NCBI GenBank assembly: GCA_045657645.1
Contig: JAZOTL010000136.1
Location: 1-11,677, forward strand
DNA from: RGIG7300 sp045657645
Lineage (GTDB): Bacteria > Bacillota > Clostridia > Oscillospirales > CAG-272
Reading direction: 5' to 3'
Length of the DNA stretch: 11,677 nucleotides
A program made the translations under genes and the position numbers. The notes beneath the pieces are model-generated. The model searched no databases. It saw only the letters and a list, made by a program, of their open reading frames with translations, and was not told the DNA's origin. This document shows, in pieces, positions 6,854-11,677 of this stretch (positions within the stretch are counted from its first letter, which is position 1; the number at the start of each line of letters is the position of its first letter).

Positions 6854-6876
6854 GGGCGGTATGCCCGTGGCTTTTT
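6854..6876 (+). terminator. Weak hairpin with T-run between feoA and feoB (possible attenuator)
   Basis: GGGC (6854-6857) can pair with GCCC (6863-6866) around a 5-base loop, with a run of six T at 6872-6877 a few bases further on. The stem is short and the T-run is offset, so termination would be partial at best. It may lower feoB read-through from the feoA promoter. Confidence 0.3.
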
Positions 6877-6884
6877 TGCTTTAC

Positions 6885-6902
6885 AGTTAGCATAAACTAA
6901 CC
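6885..6902 (+). promoter_or_regulatory. DtxR/IdeR-like operator, site 3, upstream of feoB
   Basis: AGTTAGCATAAACTAACC matches the two sites before feoA at most positions of RGTTAGCMTANNCTAAYY. Its place in the feoA-feoB gap suggests a second control point for feoB. I could not find a convincing consensus promoter here; TTTACA at 6880-6885 is a possible -35 without a good -10 at normal spacing. Confidence 0.55.
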
Positions 6903-6908
6903 ATTTGT

Positions 6909-6927
6909 ATGAATGATAATCATTTTC
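6909..6927 (+). promoter_or_regulatory. Fur-like box in the feoB leader
   Basis: ATGAATGATAATCATTTTC matches 15 of 19 positions of the classical Fur box, including the perfect core palindrome AATGATAATCATT (6912-6924). It lies seven bases after operator site 3 and ends 18 nt before the feoB start. This indicates Fur-family control, inferred from sequence only. Confidence 0.6.
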
Positions 6928-6945
6928 CATACGTAGGAGGATAAA

Positions 6946-8973
6946 ATGAGAATTGCTTTAACAGGCAATCCTAACAGCGGTAAAACCACTATGTTCAATG
7001 CCCTTACCGGCCGTAACGAAAAGGTGGGAAACTGGGCAGGTGTTACCGTTGAAAAGAAGGAGCATCCCATCAAAAAAAGCTATTACAACGGGGAAGAGGA
7101 GCTTATTGCAGTTGACCTTCCCGGTGCCTACTCTATGTCGCCCTTTACATCAGAGGAAAGCATTACAAGCTGTTATATAAAAAAAGAGAAGCCTGACGTT
7201 ATTATCAATATCGTTGATGCTACAAACCTGAGCCGCAGTCTTTTCTTTACCACACAGCTTCTTGAATTAGGCATTCCTGTTGTTGTTGCTTTAAATAAAG
7301 CGGATTTAAACAAGAAAAAGGATAATAAAATAGATACACAGGTGCTTTCCGAAAAGCTTGGCTGCGTTGTGGTTGATACCGTTTCCACCTCTTCTGAAGG
7401 TGTTGAAAAGGTAGTAAAGGCGGCTTTGGAGAGCGTGGGTAAGGAGCAGGTGGCCCCCTACCTTCAAGGTGAGGTAAACTTTGCCGATAAAAATGCTGTA
7501 GAGCAGGCGGATAGAAAGCGCTTTGAGTTTGTAAACAATATAGTAAAAGCGGTAGAAAACCGAAAGGTTCTTACAAGGGATAGAAGTCACCAGGATAAAA
7601 TAGACGCCGTTATTACAAGCAGATGGCTTGGTCTTCCTATATTTGCTCTTGTTATGTTCCTTGTTTTCCAGATATCACAGGCGTGGCTGGGTCCCTTTGT
7701 TGCAGACTATCTGGTTGGCTTGATAGACTTATTTAAGGAATGGGTAGCAGATATACTTTCAGGAGGTAATGACTTCCTTGTTGCCCTGCTTACAGAGGGT
7801 ATAATAGGCGGTGTAAGTGCCGTTATAGGCTTTTTACCTCTGGTTATGGTTATGTACTTCCTTATCGCTCTTCTTGAGGATTGCGGATATATGGCCCGTG
7901 TTAGTGTGGTTCTTGATCCCATATTCAAAAAGGTTGGGCTTTCGGGCAAATCGGTAATTCCTTTCGTTATTGGCACGGGATGTGCAATTCCCGGTGTTAT
8001 GGCTTGCCGTACCATCCACAATGAACGTGAGCGCAGAGCAACTGCAATGCTTGCTCCCTTTATGCCCTGCGGTGCAAAGCTTCCCGTTATAGCGCTTTTT
8101 GCAGGGGTGTTCTTTGGGGACGCTTCCTGGGTTGGAACCTTAATGTATTTTGCTGGCATAGCCATTATTCTTGTTTGCGCCCTTTTGGTCAACAAGATAA
8201 CGGCCTACAAGGGCAAAAGGAGTTTCTTTATAATGGAACTGCCTGAGTATAAGGTGCCCAGCTTTTGGAGAGCCTTTACCTCTATGTGCGGCCGTGGTTG
8301 GGAGTACATAGTTAAGGCAGGTACCATCATTCTGCTCTGCAATGCAGTTGTTTACATTATGCAGTCCTTTAATTGGAACTTCTCCCTTGTGGCAGAGGAT
8401 GCTGCAAATACCTCTATTCTTGCAACAATAGCCGAGCCTATCGCTTATCTGCTTATCCCCATTATAGGTATTAAGGCATGGCAGATGGCGGCGGCGGCAG
8501 TAACAGGCTTTATAGCAAAGGAAAACGTGGTTGGTACCCTTGCGGTATGCTACGGAATTTCAAATATGATAGACACGGAAGAACTGGCTCTTGTAGAGGG
8601 GGCAGGCTCTGATGTTGCCGCAGTTTTTGCAATAACCAAGGTGGCAGCCCTTGCATACCTTATGTTCAATCTTTTCTCACCCCCCTGCTTTGCGGCAATC
8701 GGTGCAATGAATTCCGAAATGAAGAGCGCAAAGTGGCTTTGGAGCGGTATAGCCCTTCAAATTGGTGTTGGTTATACAGTAGCCTTTCTGGTATATCAGA
8801 TAGGCACCCTTATTGTTGAGGGTAGGCTTGGCGCAGGCTTTGTTCCCGGTTTTACTGCGGTTGCTTTTATGGTGGCAGTTGCAGTAATTCTGTGTGTAAG
8901 AGCCGATAAAAAGCTCAAGGAAGAAAAGGCCCTTAAGGCTAATAAAATTACAGCCGCAAAGGAGCCCGTATGA
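6946..8973 (+). CDS. feoB: FeoB, ferrous iron transporter (GTPase-coupled)
   Basis: 675 residues, within the usual FeoB range. The N-terminal G domain has G1 GNPNSGKT (7-14), switch Thr34, G3 DLPG (57-60), G4 NKAD (117-120) and a G5-like STSSEG (147-152). A helical GDI-like region (about 170-220) leads into the membrane part. There the two Gate motifs are visible: VIPFVIGTGCAIPG with Cys346, and FMPCGAKLPVIALFAG with Cys375. FSPPCFAAIGA near the C-terminus supplies the third conserved cysteine. The protein imports Fe(II) across the cytoplasmic membrane. TAGGAGG about 6 nt before ATG 6946 sets the start. Its stop overlaps the start of the Cys-rich gene (ATGA), so the two are translationally coupled. 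No extra domain or break is seen. Confidence 0.96.
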   Translation: MRIALTGNPNSGKTTMFNALTGRNEKVGNWAGVTVEKKEHPIKKSYYNGEEELIAVDLPGAYSMSPFTSEESITSCYIKKEKPDVIINIVDATNLSRSLFFTTQLLELGIPVVVALNKADLNKKKDNKIDTQVLSEKLGCVVVDTVSTSSEGVEKVVKAALESVGKEQVAPYLQGEVNFADKNAVEQADRKRFEFVNNIVKAVENRKVLTRDRSHQDKIDAVITSRWLGLPIFALVMFLVFQISQAWLGPFVADYLVGLIDLFKEWVADILSGGNDFLVALLTEGIIGGVSAVIGFLPLVMVMYFLIALLEDCGYMARVSVVLDPIFKKVGLSGKSVIPFVIGTGCAIPGVMACRTIHNERERRATAMLAPFMPCGAKLPVIALFAGVFFGDASWVGTLMYFAGIAIILVCALLVNKITAYKGKRSFFIMELPEYKVPSFWRAFTSMCGRGWEYIVKAGTIILLCNAVVYIMQSFNWNFSLVAEDAANTSILATIAEPIAYLLIPIIGIKAWQMAAAAVTGFIAKENVVGTLAVCYGISNMIDTEELALVEGAGSDVAAVFAITKVAALAYLMFNLFSPPCFAAIGAMNSEMKSAKWLWSGIALQIGVGYTVAFLVYQIGTLIVEGRLGAGFVPGFTAVAFMVAVAVILCVRADKKLKEEKALKANKITAAKEPV

Positions 8974-9143
8974 TAGAAAATATTGTTACCGTTGCCATAA
9001 TAGTTGTTGTTCTTGGTCTTGCAGGTTTATATGTGTATAAGGCTAAGAAAAGCGGTAAGAAATGTATTGGTTGCCCTGCATCCGGCTCTTGCGGTGCAAA
9101 GGGAAGCTGCTCTTGCAGTTGTGGCAACTCAAAGGAAAAGTAA
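8970..9143 (+). CDS. FeoB-associated Cys-rich membrane protein
   Basis: 57 residues, starting inside the feoB stop (ATGA, 8970-8973), with AAGGAG about 12 nt upstream inside feoB. One N-terminal membrane helix (about residues 5-23) is followed by a basic stretch (KAKKSGKK) and a cysteine-rich tail with Cys32, 35, 41, 47, 49 and 51, spaced CxxC-x5-C-x5-CxCxC. This is the layout of the FeoB-associated Cys-rich family found after feoB in Firmicutes. It probably sits with FeoB on the cytoplasmic side and may bind iron or act in place of FeoC; its exact role is not established. Positive-inside charges place the Cys tail in the cytoplasm. Confidence 0.85.
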   Translation: MIENIVTVAIIVVVLGLAGLYVYKAKKSGKKCIGCPASGSCGAKGSCSCSCGNSKEK

Positions 9144-9148
9144 TAATT

Positions 9149-9172
9149 AAGGCCGCACCTTGGTGCGGCCTT
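9149..9172 (+). terminator. Strong hairpin between the feo cassette and the ZIP gene, no T-run
   Basis: AAGGCCGCAC (9149-9158) pairs perfectly with 9163-9172 around a 4-base loop. It lies 5 nt after the Cys-rich gene stop and only 4 nt before the ZIP gene's GGAGG (9177-9181). No T-tract follows, so it is a poor intrinsic terminator. It could stabilise the feo mRNA 3' end or affect ZIP translation. Confidence 0.5.
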
Positions 9173-9186
9173 GCTTGGAGGAATAT

Positions 9187-9945
9187 ATGCAGATAGTTTT
9201 ACTTACCGCCTTAGGTGTAGGCGGCGCATCGGTAATAGGTGCAATACTGGGATTTGCATTTAAAAAAATGACCCATCGCTTCAGCGATATTGTGTTGTCC
9301 TTTGCGGCGGGCGTTATGCTTGCGGCGGCTGTTGTGGGACTTGTTTTGCCCTCCCTTGAATACGGCGGAAAATTCTCTCTTATAGTAACTGTTGCAGGTG
9401 TATTCTGCGGAGCCCTTTGCGTTAACCTTATAGATAAATTAACCCCCCACCTTCACAGGCTTACAGGGGCAGATCTGGAACTTCATCCCGAAAAACAACA
9501 GCAGTTGAACAAAGTTCTGCTTTTTGTTATGGCAATAGCCATTCATAACCTGCCGGAGGGAATTGCCGCAGGAGTGGGCTTTGGAACGGGTAACTCCGCC
9601 CAAGCCTTGACTATTGCAGGGGGTATTGCGTTGCAAAACATCCCCGAGGGTATGGTAATAATTGCGCCTATGCTTGCGGCAGGTATGAGCCCGGGGCGCA
9701 CCTTTTTGATTGCCATAATAACAGGGGTGGTTGAGGTTTTAGGTACACTTGTTGGGTATTTTGCGGTAAGCATATCAAGTGCTATACTCCCCTTTGCCCT
9801 TGCCTTTGCAGGTGGCACAATGCTCTACGTTATAAGTGATGAAATGATTCCCGAAACTCACGCCCACGGTAGCCAGCGTGGTGCAACCTATGCCTTGCTT
9901 GCAGGCTTTTGCCTTATGCTTGCCTTTGACGTAATCTTGGGGTAG
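9187..9945 (+). CDS. ZIP-family divalent metal transporter (GufA/ZupT-like)
   Basis: 252 residues, about eight membrane helices. The binuclear metal-site motifs are present: HNLPEG (120-125) in helix 4, QNIPEG (150-155) in helix 5, and Glu183 in GVVEVLG. The loop between helices 3 and 4 is short and contains His88, His90 and His100, as in bacterial ZIPs, and ISDEMIPETHAH marks the region before the last helix. Family members move Zn(II), Fe(II) or Mn(II) into the cytoplasm. Position directly after feoAB and the Cys-rich gene makes iron or mixed metal import plausible, but specificity cannot be read. ATG 9187 is chosen for GGAGG at 9177-9181; the frame also opens upstream, but only through the hairpin. 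No separate promoter is obvious, so it may be read from the feo operon. Confidence 0.9.
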   Translation: MQIVLLTALGVGGASVIGAILGFAFKKMTHRFSDIVLSFAAGVMLAAAVVGLVLPSLEYGGKFSLIVTVAGVFCGALCVNLIDKLTPHLHRLTGADLELHPEKQQQLNKVLLFVMAIAIHNLPEGIAAGVGFGTGNSAQALTIAGGIALQNIPEGMVIIAPMLAAGMSPGRTFLIAIITGVVEVLGTLVGYFAVSISSAILPFALAFAGGTMLYVISDEMIPETHAHGSQRGATYALLAGFCLMLAFDVILG

Positions 9946-9976
9946 CACGGTAGAATATTAAACGGAAAAATATATA

Positions 9977-10005
9977 TTGCAATTTTATAATTATAAAGGT
10001 ATAAT
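9977..10005 (+). promoter_or_regulatory. Sigma-A promoter for the ArsB/SLC13-like permease
   Basis: TTGCAA (9977-9982) and the consensus TATAAT (10000-10005) are separated by 17 bases. The predicted leader is about 42 nt and contains only a tiny AGGC/GCCT hairpin (10022-10034), too small for a riboswitch. Confidence 0.75.
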
Positions 10006-10053
10006 AGTGAGGTATGCAAATAGGCCTTGTGCCTTTATAAAAGGAGAAAATTT

Positions 10054-11328
10054 ATGATGTATGGAGCAATAGCAATTTTTGCTGCAGCATATGTTTTAAT
10101 GCTTGTTTTCAGCAAATACAGACCCTACATAGCACTTGGTGCAGCTCTTGTATTTATAGTTTCGGGTATGCTGCCCGCCGCAAACATTATAGGAGCTATT
10201 GATTTTAACGTTTTACTTATGATTGCGGGTACTATGGGTATAGTAGCATTGTTTATTGAAAGTAAAATGCCCGAATTACTTGCAGATTTGATAATGGAAA
10301 AGGTTCCAAATGTAATGTGGGCAGCGGTAGCAATGTCGCTGTTTGCAGGTGTTATTTCTGCATTTGTGGATAACGTTGCAACCGTGCTTATGGTTGCGCC
10401 TGTAGCTCTTGAAATATGTAAAAAGCTTAAAACAAACCCCGTTCCCTTTATTATAGGAATTGCGGTGGCCTCAAACCTGCAGGGTGCGGCTACTCTGGTA
10501 GGTGATACAACCGCCATAATGCTTGGTTCTGCCCTTGATATGAGTTTTATGGATTTCTTCTGGTATAAGGGCCGCCCCGGTATGTTTTTTGTGGTAGAGC
10601 TGGGCGCTGTTCTTTCTGCCTTAATATTGGCTTATATTTTCAGAAAAGAAAAGGCCCCCATTCCCAAAACAGGAGAGCGTACAAAGGTTAACGATTACGT
10701 TCCCTCTGTACTGTTGCTTGGTACAATCTTGCTTTTAATCCTTGCTTCCTTTATACCTAACAAGCCTGATATTACAAACGGTTTTATATGCTGTGCTTTG
10801 CTTGTTATTGGACTTGTTTATAATCTTATCAAAAAGAAAACAGTATCAGCCTTTGTTTCTCCCTTAAAGGAGATAGACTTTGAAACAATAGGACTTCTGG
10901 TTGGACTTTTCCTTATGATCGGCGGTATTACCGAGCAGGGTGTTATAGACGCTGCTGCCAATCTGCTAGCAAAAGCCGGTGGCGGAAACATCTTCGTGCT
11001 CTACACAGTAATAGTTTGGGCTTCGGTTCTTATCTCCGCATTTATAGATAATATCCCCTACGTTGCAACAATGATCCCCGTTATTGCAGGTCTTGCTGCA
11101 GCCCTTAACGTTAATCCAACCGTGCTTTATTTCGGCTTGCTTTCCGGTGCTACCCTCGGTGGTAACTGCACACCTATCGGTGCTTCTGCCAACATTGCAG
11201 GTATCGGTATTCTCCGTAAGGAAGGCTACACCGTAAAGAATTCCGATTTCTTCAAAATCGGTATTCCTTTCACAATGGCGGCTATTATCCCTGCATATAT
11301 CTTCTTATGGATTATGTATGGAATCTAA
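10054..11328 (+). CDS. Ion-transporter-superfamily permease (ArsB/SLC13/CitMHS-like)
   Basis: 424 residues, strongly hydrophobic, about 11-12 membrane segments. Two inverted halves carry matching motifs: SAFVDNVAT (102-110) with SNLQGAATLVGD (140-151), and SAFIDNIPY (328-336) with GGNCTPIGASANI (369-381). Paired [SA]x[FI]DN and GxxxTxIG/GD patterns mark the ArsB/NhaD/SLC13 superfamily of anion or ion antiporters. A hydrophilic loop (about 197-214) separates the halves. The substrate could be arsenite, Na+/H+, or a di- or tricarboxylate; no arsR, arsC or arsA gene is adjacent, so an arsenic role is not supported. AAGGAG at 10041-10046 selects ATG 10054, with ATG 10057 as a close alternative. 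It has its own promoter and terminator. Confidence 0.85.
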   Translation: MMYGAIAIFAAAYVLMLVFSKYRPYIALGAALVFIVSGMLPAANIIGAIDFNVLLMIAGTMGIVALFIESKMPELLADLIMEKVPNVMWAAVAMSLFAGVISAFVDNVATVLMVAPVALEICKKLKTNPVPFIIGIAVASNLQGAATLVGDTTAIMLGSALDMSFMDFFWYKGRPGMFFVVELGAVLSALILAYIFRKEKAPIPKTGERTKVNDYVPSVLLLGTILLLILASFIPNKPDITNGFICCALLVIGLVYNLIKKKTVSAFVSPLKEIDFETIGLLVGLFLMIGGITEQGVIDAAANLLAKAGGGNIFVLYTVIVWASVLISAFIDNIPYVATMIPVIAGLAAALNVNPTVLYFGLLSGATLGGNCTPIGASANIAGIGILRKEGYTVKNSDFFKIGIPFTMAAIIPAYIFLWIMYGI

Positions 11329-11342
11329 ATGGAGTTAGTTAA

Positions 11343-11379
11343 AAAAGGACTCTAATCGTTATACGGTTAGAGTCTTTTT
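11343..11379 (+). terminator. Intrinsic terminator of the permease gene
   Basis: A 16-position stem (11343-11358 with 11364-11379, two G-T pairs, 5-base loop) is rich in A on the left and ends in five T on the right. It begins 14 nt after the stop codon. Confidence 0.88.
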
Positions 11380-11406
11380 CTGAATTATAACGCATTTTTA
11401 AATACT

Positions 11407-11452
11407 GGTTGCAAAGTTGCACTTTTATGCACCCGCAAAAGTGTATGCAACC
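11407..11452. repeat. Two-part imperfect inverted repeat upstream of the sigma factor gene
   Basis: The outer arms GGTTGCA (11407-11413) and TGCAACC (11446-11452) enclose inner arms CACTTTT (11420-11426) and AAAAGTG (11437-11443). A 10-base loop lies inside, with asymmetric internal gaps of 6 and 2 bases. TTGCA/TGCA elements repeat several times within it. It has no T-run and differs from the permease terminator. The surrounding 252-nt gap (11329-11580) otherwise holds a short AGCTT/AAGCT repeat (11489-11501 region) and no convincing promoter or ORF. Confidence 0.55.
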
Positions 11453-11580
11453 TAACCGACAATGTAATTTAGTGAACACATCTGTCACAGCTTCTTAAGC
11501 TCTGTCTAAAAATTCGGGGTTAAGCCGCACATTTTACAGTCATAATCCGTTAAACATTATGAAGGGAGGTTTTGCAGCAC

Positions 11581-11677
11581 ATGGATATTGAAGAACAATA
11601 CGACAAAATATACCGTTACTGCTACTTCAAGTTATACGACAAGCAGTTAGCACAGGATATTACACAGGAAGCCTTTC
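11581..11677 (+). CDS. ECF-type RNA polymerase sigma factor (3' end outside window)
   Basis: Only 32 residues are visible. They match the start of sigma region 2 in ECF factors: YDKIYRYCYFKL followed by DKQLAQDITQEAF, the familiar A-x-D-[IL]-T-Q-E-[AT]-F helix that contacts core polymerase. The ATG at 11581 is preceded by AGGGAGG (11563-11569), at a slightly long 11-nt spacing. Targets and any anti-sigma partner lie outside the window, and the long upstream inverted repeat may be part of its control region. Confidence 0.8.
   Translation, partial: MDIEEQYDKIYRYCYFKLYDKQLAQDITQEAF

Noticed and set aside
7707..8195. A 162-codon minus-strand open frame opposite feoB
   Set aside because: It lies wholly antisense to a strongly conserved feoB region, has no ribosome binding site or domain features, and its composition reflects the opposite strand of membrane-helix codons.
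10012..10053. Riboswitch or structured leader before the permease
   Set aside because: The leader is only about 42 nt, with a 4-bp hairpin; too short for a known aptamer.
10054..11328. Arsenite efflux pump ArsB as a firm call
   Set aside because: Superfamily motifs fit, but no ars genes or ArsR site are nearby, so only the broader family is supported.
1..11677. CRISPR array, mobile element, tRNA or rRNA genes
   Set aside because: No regularly spaced repeats, transposase or integrase motifs, cloverleaf arms, or rRNA-like stretches were seen on either strand.

Overview
The window looks like a chromosomal stretch of an anaerobic Firmicute, most likely a Clostridia-class gut or rumen bacterium (Oscillospiraceae/Lachnospiraceae-like). 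The basis is moderately low GC, strong GGAGG-type ribosome binding sites, textbook sigma-A promoters, a clostridial-type FeoA/FeoB/Cys-rich cassette, tandem GH130 mannoside phosphorylases and a short-chain dehydrogenase resembling clostridial 12-alpha-hydroxysteroid dehydrogenases. I see no transposase, integrase, phage gene, CRISPR array, rRNA or tRNA. The organism call is an inference from gene content.

Layout, left to right. (1) 1-1092: the 3' part of a membrane-anchored surface protein with a CBM9/DOMON-like domain. (2) 1106-3342: a HIT-family protein and a two-gene ABC-2 exporter, apparently one operon, driven from a promoter buried in a long inverted repeat. A hairpin at 3346-3380 ends it and also serves the convergent operon. 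(3) 3386-5457, minus strand: two tandem GH130 glycoside phosphorylases, about 77% identical by hand count, in one operon with its own promoter. (4) 5458-5620: a divergent promoter region. (5) 5621-6424: the hydroxysteroid-dehydrogenase-like SDR and its terminator. (6) 6521-9143: an iron-uptake cassette, feoA, feoB and a 57-residue FeoB-associated Cys-rich membrane protein. It has a strong promoter, three copies of an 18-bp DtxR/IdeR-like palindrome and one Fur-like box. (7) 9187-9942: a ZIP-family metal transporter directly downstream. (8) 9977-11379: an ArsB/SLC13-type permease as a single-gene unit with its own promoter and terminator. (9) 11380-11677: a 0.2-kb intergenic region with a large imperfect inverted repeat, then the start of an ECF-type sigma factor that runs off the window.

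How the genes work together. FeoA, FeoB and the Cys-rich protein form a ferrous-iron importer. The ZIP protein extends this block into general divalent-metal handling. The GH130 pair probably phosphorolyses beta-mannosides in the cytoplasm, yielding mannose 1-phosphate. The upstream surface protein has a carbohydrate-binding type of fold, but nothing in the window ties it to the GH130 pair.

I found no clearly new multi-gene system. The most unusual points are regulatory: two different iron-type operator classes in one feo locus, and a compact terminator/promoter/ribosome-binding-site overlap before the HIT gene. The SDR also carries an insertion in its cofactor-binding loop, and the GH130 copies share a perfectly identical 86-nt tract.
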